The position numbers were made by a program, and so were the translations under genes. 36,081 nucleotides of DNA from a virus, in IMG/VR virus record IMGVR_UViG_3300009703_000049, positions 1 to 36,081 of that record; one strand, 5' to 3'. How positions within the stretch are numbered: the first letter of the stretch is position 1; every line of letters begins with the position of its first letter. This document shows, piece after piece, positions 1 through 6,604 of this stretch. The notes beneath the pieces are model-generated. The model ran no database searches. It was not told the DNA's origin and worked only from the letters and a program-made list of their open reading frames with translations.

Positions 1-1
1 A

Positions 2-481
2 AAAGAAGAAAGGTTAAAAGTAAAACATAAATGCGGCAAACATTATCAACTATCAGATTTAATAACAATATGGAAAGACCATGACAGTATGAGTAGTGGT
101 GCTTCTCCCTTATGTGTTAAATGTGGATATACTATGTTTGATACTATGTTTACAACATTAGAGGGAAAAAGAATATCAATAGGAAGTGGTTTAATGGGTT
201 TATTAGAATACAATCAAAATAATACCCCTATTGAGGATTCATATATTTTCATGAAATGTTTACCAGAAGGTAGAAAATTTTTTACACCATTTGGAAAAGA
301 AAAACCATTAAATTATGCATCAGTTAAAGAAATAAATGAATTAAAAAAATATACTCCCGATTATGCGTTCTATGCTGATGCAGTAATAAGAAAAGCAAAA
401 CCAATATTTGATGCAATGAGTTGGGATATTAATGAATGTCGTCAAGATAATAACCAAAAAATGTTGGATGATTGGTGGTAA
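2..481 (+). CDS. Zinc-finger-containing hypothetical protein, 5' end outside window
   Basis: The frame is open from base 2, so the gene starts upstream of the window; the internal ATG at 89 is probably not the true start. The 29 residues encoded before that ATG include a CGKH group (bases 32-43), and after it comes CVKCG. Together these look like a C-x2-H ... C-x2-C zinc site that would be cut apart if translation began at 89. The remaining ~110 residues are mixed and rich in aromatic and charged residues, with no family I recognise. It is the first visible gene of the + strand replication operon and is followed 1 bp later by the next start. Role unknown; nucleic-acid binding is only a guess from the zinc site. 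Confidence 0.7.
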   Translation, partial: KEERLKVKHKCGKHYQLSDLITIWKDHDSMSSGASPLCVKCGYTMFDTMFTTLEGKRISIGSGLMGLLEYNQNNTPIEDSYIFMKCLPEGRKFFTPFGKEKPLNYASVKEINELKKYTPDYAFYADAVIRKAKPIFDAMSWDINECRQDNNQKMLDDWW

Positions 482-482
482 A

Positions 483-623
483 ATGTTTTGGAAGAAAAAA
501 CCACACATAGATAAAAAGAAAAAAGCATATGTCATATCAGAACTACAACGATTAAAAAATAGTTCAATATATATGACAACAGAATTAGATAAATTAATAA
601 AATACATGGAGAGATTAAAATGA
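483..623 (+). CDS. Small basic hypothetical protein (46 aa)
   Basis: A short lysine-rich protein beginning MFWKKKPHIDKKKK, followed by a predicted helix (SELQRLKN...TELDKLIKYMERLK) with a heptad-like hydrophobic pattern. I place the start at ATG 483 rather than the in-frame ATG at 432: 483 has GGTGG (474-478) just upstream and lies directly after the stop of the previous gene, whereas 432 lies deep inside that gene. The stop overlaps the next start (ATGA at 620-623), so it is probably translationally coupled. No family recognised. Confidence 0.55.
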   Translation: MFWKKKPHIDKKKKAYVISELQRLKNSSIYMTTELDKLIKYMERLK

Positions 624-814
624 AATATACAACAGTAATGATACAATTATCATCAGATAGTGGAATACCGATAGATTATCCTGATGATTGGGCCGAAACA
701 GTATTTAATATTGGGCAAATGTTACACGCTAAATATAATTGTGGGTTAGATATAACCTATGGATTAGCGTCTAGGAAATTAATGATACAATTAGAAGAGG
801 AAGTGAGCGAATGA
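620..814 (+). CDS. Hypothetical protein (64 aa)
   Basis: Starts at ATG 620, overlapping the previous stop, with GGAGAG about 6 nt upstream. Its stop region overlaps the next gene in the same ATGA way. The protein is acidic, with a PIDYPDDWAE segment and a C-terminal beta/helix pattern. No cysteines suggest a metal site and there is no transmembrane segment. Its position between a zinc-finger protein and the Cas4-like nuclease suggests a replication or repair accessory, but nothing in the sequence shows this. Confidence 0.6.
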   Translation: MKYTTVMIQLSSDSGIPIDYPDDWAETVFNIGQMLHAKYNCGLDITYGLASRKLMIQLEEEVSE

Positions 815-1674
815 CAGAATGGACAAGACCGGAAGCAGATATGACAGCAGACTTTACCTATCAATGGAATGCTGATTGGGATGAAGATAAACCACTATTA
901 AAGATAACTAAATCATCTTTAGGCACTTTTAAGTGGTGTAATAAACAATATGAGTTTTCTTATTTAGATAGAAGGCCACAAGATACTAGCGAGGCTATGC
1001 TTAAAGGAACTATTGTTCATAATGCATATGAAAGTTTCTTTGATAATGTAGATGTATCTCAAATTGAAGGCGAAAATCATGAAAAGGTTGAAGAATATTT
1101 TACAAGTATGTTTCCGATTGATGATTATACAGATACTTATGATTCAATTATTGCGTTTGAAACTGATAGATATATAACTAAACCAGAAGTATTTATGCCA
1201 GAATCAAATGAAATAATACTTAATGCACAATGGGTAGTTGAAGCAAACATAAACCCAAAGTTTCCACTACAAAGAGATTATACTGTTCACCTTCAAGGTA
1301 TTATTGATAGAGTATTTATTGAGGATGATTATGTAATACCAATGGAATTAAAAACAGGTATTTGGAAGGATTCAAAGTTATCCGGTATGAGGGCTGAAAT
1401 GTCTTATTACAAATTATTAATGGAAGAATCAGATGAATTTGAACATAATAATATTACACATTGGGGATGGTTTTACCCTGATTCAAATTATTGCTATGTT
1501 GAAAAATGTAAACCTGCAAGTCAAACAGCATTAAAGAAATCATTTGCGAAATTAATTCATGCATACGAAAGAAAGAATTTTCCAACATCTTATTTCTATA
1601 GGAAATGTGTTCATTGCTCTTTTATGGGAATTTGTGATGAAGCAGTTGAAAAACAATTAATGGATGAGTGGTAA
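811..1674 (+). CDS. Cas4/RecB-like PD-(D/E)xK nuclease with Fe-S cluster cysteines
   Basis: 287 aa. The order of motifs is that of Cas4/AddB-type nucleases: an N-terminal cysteine C43 in KWCNKQYEF; GTIVHNAYE with H70; D166 in IIDRVF; the E-x-K pair E179/K181 in PMELKTG; Y199/Y200 in the following helix; and a C-terminal C-x2-C-x5-C (C266, C269, C275). The four cysteines are the known ligands of a 4Fe-4S cluster in this family, and H70, D166, E179 and K181 form the metal-dependent nuclease centre. The usual glutamine of motif IV is not obvious (AEMSYYKLL). The start overlaps the upstream gene (ATGA). It probably processes DNA ends during replication or recombination. As there is no cas1 or cas2 in view, I do not read it as part of a CRISPR system. 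Confidence 0.85.
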   Translation: MTEWTRPEADMTADFTYQWNADWDEDKPLLKITKSSLGTFKWCNKQYEFSYLDRRPQDTSEAMLKGTIVHNAYESFFDNVDVSQIEGENHEKVEEYFTSMFPIDDYTDTYDSIIAFETDRYITKPEVFMPESNEIILNAQWVVEANINPKFPLQRDYTVHLQGIIDRVFIEDDYVIPMELKTGIWKDSKLSGMRAEMSYYKLLMEESDEFEHNNITHWGWFYPDSNYCYVEKCKPASQTALKKSFAKLIHAYERKNFPTSYFYRKCVHCSFMGICDEAVEKQLMDEW

Positions 1675-1676
1675 CT

Positions 1677-2084
1677 ATGGAAGAAAAAATTAAAGAAAAA
1701 TTAAACTCAAAAGAATTGACATTTATGCAATTATTAAAAATGCATGAATTAGCAGAAGAGTTGTCTAAAGAATTGAATAGTGAATTACCACTTGATGAGA
1801 AAGTGGCCCTCATTTGGCAGGTTGAAATTAGTGCTGATAATGAATACTTAGGGTCTATAGTAGAGAAAGCAGTAGTTGAAATACTAACAAACCTATTTAT
1901 AGAACAATTACAGAATATGGCAGAAAACGCTACCGTAACCTTTGACAAAAAAACACCCTTGCCCCCAAAAACCCCCCCTATTGAGAAACCATCACCCCCT
2001 AAAAAACCAGTAGTTTTACAGAAAAGAAAGACTAAAACACAATCAGATGGAATAGACCTTCCAGATGGAGTTGAGCGAGTATGA
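1677..2084 (+). CDS. Hypothetical protein with Pro/Lys-rich C-terminal tail
   Basis: 135 aa from ATG 1677. An in-frame GTG at 1668 lies inside the preceding gene and has no better ribosome site. The N-terminal ~85 residues are predicted helical and charged (EEKIKEKLNSKELTFMQLL). The C-terminal ~50 residues are low-complexity with repeated P-x-K/PP units (KTPPIEKPSPPKKP), probably disordered. The stop overlaps the primase start (ATGA), so production is likely coupled to the primase. A primase partner or DNA-binding adaptor would fit the position, but this is inference. Confidence 0.65.
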   Translation: MEEKIKEKLNSKELTFMQLLKMHELAEELSKELNSELPLDEKVALIWQVEISADNEYLGSIVEKAVVEILTNLFIEQLQNMAENATVTFDKKTPLPPKTPPIEKPSPPKKPVVLQKRKTKTQSDGIDLPDGVERV

Positions 2085-3145
2085 ACTTCCCTAGAGCAGT
2101 ATGGGCCGGAAGTCACTTTAAGAACCAACCACAAATGAAACGCTTAGTAGTGCATAATGAACAGGAATATGTAGACTTCATTAAAGCATATACTGGAAGA
2201 ATGAATTGTTATACTACTGTTTATGACTTTTCTAGATTTAATACTAAGTATGATTCTTTTGGGATTGAAATTAGTGAAGTGAACCAAGAGTCTGTTATAT
2301 TAGATAGAATCTTTTTAGATTTTGATGCACATAGTTACGCCCTTGAGGAAGCATTAATTGATGTAAATATAGCAGTTGATTATTTACAACAAAAAGACTA
2401 TATGTTTAATATTTTATTTTCTGGTAAAGGATTTCATATTTATGTATATGGTTCGGTTACTAATAATATTAGAAATATTCAAGCAATGTTTAATGAAATA
2501 TTATTACATACCCAAGACCTTAGAAGTAGTGCTGAGACTATGTTAGAAACTAACAATGGTACTACCTTAGATAATTCTGGTATTCAAACTTATAGATTAA
2601 GGCGAATTGCTAATACTATGAATATGAGTGCTAACTTATATTGTATTCCTTTATTGTTAGAAGATTTAGATAAAGAAATTGATGAAATAATAGAGATGGC
2701 AAAACAACCTAGATTTGGGGCAAAGAAAATATATGGTAATGAAAAGATAAATTGGCCTAATGTTCCCTTTGCAACAGAAATTCCTAATGAAATATCAATA
2801 GTAGAATCAATTGGTAAAGTACCAATAGTGCCTTGCTTACAAAAAGCAATAATGGTGGAAAATCCTACCCATGAGGCGAGAGTATATGTTACTTCATGGT
2901 ATAGAGATATATTATCGTTAGGTGAGAAGAACATCAGTTATGAAGGAAAAGCAAATATAATTAATCTAATTATGCATGAGTTAGAGAATATCTCTAATTA
3001 TAATCAAGTATGGTTAGATTGGGATAAAGAAACTACTAGATACCATGTTAGGTATATTGTTGATGGTGAATATTCAGCACCTAGTTGTTCTAAATTAATA
3101 AGTAAAGGATATTGTGCAGGTAAATGTTGGAGGTATGGTCAATGA
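2081..3145 (+). CDS. Archaeo-eukaryotic primase, PriS-like catalytic part joined to PriL-type Fe-S domain
   Basis: 354 aa. The N-terminal half has the AEP catalytic pattern: FLDFDAH with D80/D82, SGKGFH with S114/H119, and D164 followed by YRLRRIANTMN, matching the R-x-x-R-x-P-x-T/S-x-N region of archaeal PriS. From residue ~248 the sequence changes to a PriL C-terminal pattern: VPCLQK (C252), THEAR (H264, R267), then YSAPSC (C336) and C345, C349. Four spaced cysteines are what the 4Fe-4S domain of the large primase subunit carries. The protein thus combines both subunit functions in one short chain, as known for some archaeal plasmids and viruses and for Nanoarchaeum. It should make primers for viral replication. 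The last cysteines lie in the overlap with the next gene. Confidence 0.82.
   Translation: MNFPRAVWAGSHFKNQPQMKRLVVHNEQEYVDFIKAYTGRMNCYTTVYDFSRFNTKYDSFGIEISEVNQESVILDRIFLDFDAHSYALEEALIDVNIAVDYLQQKDYMFNILFSGKGFHIYVYGSVTNNIRNIQAMFNEILLHTQDLRSSAETMLETNNGTTLDNSGIQTYRLRRIANTMNMSANLYCIPLLLEDLDKEIDEIIEMAKQPRFGAKKIYGNEKINWPNVPFATEIPNEISIVESIGKVPIVPCLQKAIMVENPTHEARVYVTSWYRDILSLGEKNISYEGKANIINLIMHELENISNYNQVWLDWDKETTRYHVRYIVDGEYSAPSCSKLISKGYCAGKCWRYGQ
3129..3134 (+). promoter_or_regulatory. Shine-Dalgarno GGAGGT deciding the ERCC4 nuclease start
   Basis: A consensus GGAGGT lies 7 nt before ATG 3142. It supports a start at 3142 (ATGA overlap with the primase stop) rather than the in-frame ATG at 3124, which would sit upstream of this site. 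Confidence 0.7.
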
Positions 3146-3837
3146 CATTATACATAGATGATAGAGAAAAATCAATGTTTTGTAGATTAGTAGAACAAAA
3201 AGCAAAAAGAATGAATATTAGAACCAAAGTAAAGAGAATAGAAGTAGGTGATTATGTAATAGGTGATGTTTGTTTTGAGGCAAAATCTACTCAAGACTTT
3301 ATGACTTCCCTATTCTCAAAAAGACTTTGGACACAATTAGATAACATGGATAGGTGTTTTGATGTTAATTTTGTAATTGTGTATGGTTCAATTGAAGAGG
3401 CGTGTGAAGTTGGTAATCATATGAAAGGCTTTGATAAAATGCCCGCAGGTTCTAAAGCAGCATTATTAGAAAATAAGTTTAGAGGTGCAATTAGTAGAAT
3501 AGAATTAGATAGTGATATTCAAGTAATTTGGACTCGCAATGAAAATGAAGCGGCGCAACGATTAATAACTATCGCTAAGATGGCCCCTATTGAGCGTCAA
3601 GTAATCAAGCCAACTATTCATAAGCGTATATCAACTAATGATGTTAGAGTTGATATGTTAGCAACAGTTAAAGGAATATCCGAGAAAAAGGCAAAAGACC
3701 TATTAAACCAATTTGGGTCTATAATGGAAATTGGTGAATGTAACATTAACGAATTATGTTTCATTAACGGTATGGGCGAAACCGTTTCAAAGCGTCTAAG
3801 TAAAGTATTAAATTCAGAAGAGAGAGTGATGTTATGA
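3142..3837 (+). CDS. ERCC4-type (XPF/Hef-like) structure-specific nuclease with HhH domain
   Basis: 231 aa. Residues 1-150 form the ERCC4 nuclease domain: YIDDRE (D6, D7, R8), GDYVIG (D37), then the signature E46-x-K48 in FEAKSTQDF with D52, and Q65 in the next helix. This matches the GDY...ERKxxxD core of XPF, Mus81 and Hef, with Ala replacing the usual Arg. Residues ~170-225 contain two helix-hairpin-helix motifs (VKGISEKKAKDLL and INGMGETVSKRL), the DNA-binding module usual after this domain. No helicase domain is present, so it is like the short nuclease-only forms. It probably cuts flap, fork or Holliday-like intermediates formed during viral replication. ATGA overlaps join it to the primase and to the ATPase downstream. 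Confidence 0.88.
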   Translation: MTLYIDDREKSMFCRLVEQKAKRMNIRTKVKRIEVGDYVIGDVCFEAKSTQDFMTSLFSKRLWTQLDNMDRCFDVNFVIVYGSIEEACEVGNHMKGFDKMPAGSKAALLENKFRGAISRIELDSDIQVIWTRNENEAAQRLITIAKMAPIERQVIKPTIHKRISTNDVRVDMLATVKGISEKKAKDLLNQFGSIMEIGECNINELCFINGMGETVSKRLSKVLNSEERVML

Positions 3838-5342
3838 CAGATGAAGATATGTATGAAGAGTTCTATAATGAAATTGATGAAGATGGGGGAATAAGAGAAG
3901 AAGAATATCCCTTACCAGATATAATCCAAAAATGGATAGATGTAGGTGCAAATTATTCTAAATATAATGAGTTCCCATTACAAATGTGTTACTTTAATAT
4001 AATGGGCCAAGTCGTTAAAGATTTTATACAGATACCTCAAGGGTCAAACCGTAAGGATAGTAGATTACATTTTATTTGGTTACAAACTGCAAGAACAGGA
4101 AAATCAGCAGTATGGTCATTTATGAATGCTACTCTAACGGGAGTATATAATAAAATTAATAAAATAAGATTAGATAATAACCATATAGAATTTAAGGAAC
4201 AGTTAAAGGAGAATGATATATTTGATATTAGTGTATACACTAGTGCTGCACTAATAGGTACATTTATTGAAAATGATAAATTTACTCATCTTAATAATGA
4301 TGAAATAGTTTGTAATACTTTACAAGATGAGGAGTCAAATGTATGTAATTGTGAAGGCCCAAATAACCCAAGAAAATTATTTATTCCGGGCGCATTAAAT
4401 GGAAGTGGAATTGCACATTGGGATGAATTTGAATCTAGTGGAATATTTAATGTTAAAAAACATAATGAGGATATGTTATTAACCTTTCAAACATTTATGA
4501 ATGATATTGATACTATTAGTGGTGGTCATATTATGACTAAATATTTAGCAGGGGTTTCTTCAATAGGTGAATGTGATTCTCAACGCTCTTTATATGCTAC
4601 ATCTTATGTTCCACAAAACTTAGCCGATGTTATTAGAAATAGTGGTGTCTTACAAAGGGCATTTGTATATGTTAGAGAAGTTCCTAATCATGTTAGAAGG
4701 CAAATGCATGAATATGTAGTTAATAGTATTGGAACAGAAGTTGATAGTACAATAAATGTTGAAGAATTTATAGACCATTTTAAAGATATATATGGGAGAG
4801 TTGCAAAAAAATGGAGAGAAAATGGGCAACAATCTACTAAAATAATTGATATTCCTCCACAAGTAAATGATGTTATTAATCAATATAGAATTAGAATGGA
4901 AACTCATACTGCTGATTGTAGACCAGAAATAATAAAATCAGTTGAATCATTCAGTATAAATTTAATACTTTATCAAGTTAAAATTGCAATGTTTATTGCT
5001 TTATCAGATAATAGATTCAATATAACTGTTAATGATGCTCATTGTGCAGGTCGCATTGTGCAAAACGCTTATAACGAGTTGGTAGGCTGGCTGGAACAGG
5101 GCATAAGAATCCAACGCCAAACCCTAAGTAATAAAGTGGGTATTAATGAATTTAAACGAGCCTACTTTGATAGTAAGAAAGATGATGAAGGTTTTACACC
5201 TAAAAAAGCATTTTTAGCAGCATCTGCAAAATTATTACAATTATCACCAAAACCAACATATACTAGATATAATGAAATTAAAGATAAATTTGAAGAAACT
5301 AAAAATGGCAGGGTAGTTTACATAAAATACATAGGTGAATAA
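3834..5342 (+). CDS. P-loop ATPase, putative replicative helicase or ATPase
   Basis: 502 aa. An acidic N-terminus (first ~25 residues) leads into an all-alpha region, then a P-loop QTARTGKSAVWSF at residues 84-96 in which the first glycine of Walker A is replaced by Gln. A Walker B-like HWDEFES has D197/E198. Further on, SLYATSYVPQNL and a conserved-looking arginine region LQRAFVYVREVP (273-284) could hold sensor or arginine-finger residues. The ~200-residue C-terminus is helical. The position directly after primase and nuclease, as the largest gene of the operon, suggests the viral helicase or helicase-like AAA+ motor; I cannot assign it to MCM, SF3 or DnaB. It begins with an ATGA overlap and ends just before a small DUF4177-like gene. 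Confidence 0.65.
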   Translation: MTDEDMYEEFYNEIDEDGGIREEEYPLPDIIQKWIDVGANYSKYNEFPLQMCYFNIMGQVVKDFIQIPQGSNRKDSRLHFIWLQTARTGKSAVWSFMNATLTGVYNKINKIRLDNNHIEFKEQLKENDIFDISVYTSAALIGTFIENDKFTHLNNDEIVCNTLQDEESNVCNCEGPNNPRKLFIPGALNGSGIAHWDEFESSGIFNVKKHNEDMLLTFQTFMNDIDTISGGHIMTKYLAGVSSIGECDSQRSLYATSYVPQNLADVIRNSGVLQRAFVYVREVPNHVRRQMHEYVVNSIGTEVDSTINVEEFIDHFKDIYGRVAKKWRENGQQSTKIIDIPPQVNDVINQYRIRMETHTADCRPEIIKSVESFSINLILYQVKIAMFIALSDNRFNITVNDAHCAGRIVQNAYNELVGWLEQGIRIQRQTLSNKVGINEFKRAYFDSKKDDEGFTPKKAFLAASAKLLQLSPKPTYTRYNEIKDKFEETKNGRVVYIKYIGE

Positions 5343-5343
5343 G

Positions 5344-5580
5344 ATGATAGTATATGAACATACATACGTAATTTTTGATGTAAGAAAAGGCCCAAAAGTA
5401 ATGAAAGAAACTCTTAATACTTTTGGAGAAGATGGTTGGCAACTATGTTCAATCATTAATGTTGGTGGAGAAAAACTTTGTGCTTTTTTAAAGCGTTGTG
5501 AAGAAACAGAACCAGAAGATAAATCAGCAGAAGAGAAAACTGAATTAATGAATATTTGGAGCGATAAGAATGGTGAATAA
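5344..5580 (+). CDS. DUF4177-like small protein
   Basis: 78 aa from ATG 5344, which has GGTGA (5334-5338) 5 nt upstream; the in-frame GTG at 5335 overlaps that site. The pattern YEHTYVIFD ... LNTFGEDGWQLCSI ... CAFLKR is that of the DUF4177 fold: a beta strand, a helix ending in LN-x-x-G-x-x-GW, then strands ending in a KR pair. The function of the family is unknown; it is frequent in phages and bacteria. The last ~25 residues are an acidic tail. The end overlaps the exonuclease gene by 11 nt. Confidence 0.7.
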   Translation: MIVYEHTYVIFDVRKGPKVMKETLNTFGEDGWQLCSIINVGGEKLCAFLKRCEETEPEDKSAEEKTELMNIWSDKNGE

Positions 5581-6163
5581 TGTTCTTGCCTTTGATATAG
5601 AAACAAAGAATCTTTCTAATGAAATAGGCGGTTGGAATAATACTCATATGTTTTTAGTATCAACAGTTTCAACATGGGATGGAGATATTGCTAAAGTTTA
5701 TGTTGATGAACCTGAAAAAATATCTAAAGGTGAATATCAAGTATTACCAATGAACCAATTAAAATTTGATTTAGATGACCATTTAGAAAAGGGCGGAAAA
5801 TTATTAGGGCATAATATTGCTGGATTTGATTTACCTGTATTACGAGATTCATTAGATATTTATTGTATTCATAAATATTTCAAAAACAATCAATATATTG
5901 ATACTAGTAAATTAATTACTAAAGCGTGTGGAGAAAGAATTACTTTACAAAATGCAATAGACCACACATTAGGCAAAAGTAAATCATTAGAAAGTCACGA
6001 AGCACCTGCTTTATGGAAAATGGGAGAATATGATACAGTAATAGAATACTGTTTAAAGGATTCACAACTAGTATATGATTTGTGGAAAGCAGGACAAAGT
6101 GATACAATAAAAGCATTTAGTATAAAAAATAAAGAAATAATTGATATAGAGGTGAAATGGTAA
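5570..6163 (+). CDS. Stand-alone DEDDy 3'-5' exonuclease (RNase H-like fold)
   Basis: 197 aa. The three Exo motifs are clear: Exo I AFDIET (D9, E11), Exo II GHNIAGFDLPVL (N82, D87) and Exo III YCLKDSQLVYDL (Y160-x3-D164), the tyrosine form found in DNA polymerase proofreading domains and YprB-like proteins. The length is just that of one exonuclease domain; there is no polymerase domain in frame or next door. It may proofread in trans, trim ends or degrade host DNA. I use ATG 5570 with GGAG about 8 nt upstream. The stop shares TAATG with the next small gene. Confidence 0.85.
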   Translation: MVNNVLAFDIETKNLSNEIGGWNNTHMFLVSTVSTWDGDIAKVYVDEPEKISKGEYQVLPMNQLKFDLDDHLEKGGKLLGHNIAGFDLPVLRDSLDIYCIHKYFKNNQYIDTSKLITKACGERITLQNAIDHTLGKSKSLESHEAPALWKMGEYDTVIEYCLKDSQLVYDLWKAGQSDTIKAFSIKNKEIIDIEVKW

Positions 6164-6321
6164 TGGCAATGGGAAGTGGAGAAGTATTTGCATGGATTAT
6201 ATTCATGATAATAATAACAATATTGTTCTTTGCAGCGTTTGGCGGTAGTGACTATAATGAACAAAGCATTGAAGAATATATGAGTAAATTAACATCAGAA
6301 GAAAAGAAAAGGAAAACATAA
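6163..6321 (+). CDS. Small single-helix membrane protein (52 aa)
   Basis: Begins at the ATG of a TAATG overlap with the exonuclease stop, with GAGGTGA just upstream. Residues ~9-27 (VFAWIIFMIIITILFFAAF) form one strong transmembrane helix. The ~25-residue tail is charged (IEEYMSKLTSEEKKRK) and very likely cytosolic by the positive-inside rule. The only membrane protein seen in the early operon. Function unknown; host membrane interference or anchoring are possible. Confidence 0.7.
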   Translation: MAMGSGEVFAWIIFMIIITILFFAAFGGSDYNEQSIEEYMSKLTSEEKKRKT

Positions 6322-6482
6322 TGTCATTAAAACAAACTTGTTCTTCTTGCACAGAACAAACAATACCACTCCGGCTTATGGGAGTATATGTAGGTTCCAG
6401 CGATTCAATTAAAATATGGCAATGTCGTAATTGTAGTCACATATGGACATTTAATACTCTTGTAGTCAAGGCCGGACTATAA
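6321..6482 (+). CDS. Small zinc-ribbon protein (53 aa)
   Basis: Starts in another TAATG overlap. It carries two C-x2-C knuckles, C7/C10 (TCSSC) and C35/C38 (QCRNC), 25 residues apart with beta-rich sequence between: a zinc ribbon that fills nearly the whole protein. Such ribbons occur in transcription factors and RNA polymerase subunits (TFS, RpoM-like), but this one lacks the acidic hairpin residues of TFS, so a specific role cannot be given. It is the last gene of the + strand operon, directly before a terminator-like hairpin. Confidence 0.72.
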   Translation: MSLKQTCSSCTEQTIPLRLMGVYVGSSDSIKIWQCRNCSHIWTFNTLVVKAGL

Positions 6483-6491
6483 TACACTACC

Positions 6492-6557
6492 TTCCCCCAA
6501 TGATACAAACTACTACGGCTTTATCGTAGTTTGTTGAGGGGGAAAAGTCTTTTTTTT
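6492..6557 (+). terminator. Hairpin plus T8 tract ending the + strand operon
   Basis: TTCCCCC (6492-6498) pairs with GGGGGAA (6538-6544), and inside it ACAAACTAC (6505-6513) pairs with GTAGTTTGT (6526-6534), giving a long stem with one internal loop. T8 follows at 6550-6557. Archaeal termination mainly needs the T tract; the extra stem resembles a bacterial intrinsic terminator and may also protect the transcript 3' end. Confidence 0.7.
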
Positions 6558-6581
6558 ATGCAAAATTTTTAGTGACATTGG

Positions 6582-6604
6582 GATAATAGTTTTACGCTAT
6601 TATC
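6582..6604 (-). terminator. Perfect 8-bp hairpin at the end of the - strand operon
   Basis: GATAATAG (6582-6589) and CTATTATC (6597-6604) form an 8-bp stem with a 7-nt loop that overlaps the stop codon of the fibre gene (6603-6605). On the - strand only a short T4 follows, so termination efficiency is uncertain. It may act as a 3' stabilising stem or as part of a bidirectional termination region. Confidence 0.45.

Noticed and set aside
811-1674. CRISPR-Cas adaptation locus because of the Cas4-like nuclease
   Set aside because: No repeat-spacer array, no cas1 or cas2 in the window; the neighbours are replication genes.
1622-2134. A 170-codon open frame on the - strand opposite the Pro/Lys-rich gene
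   Set aside because: Opposite two well-supported, overlapping + strand genes, no ribosome site, Ser/Cys/Phe-rich composition typical of an antisense shadow.
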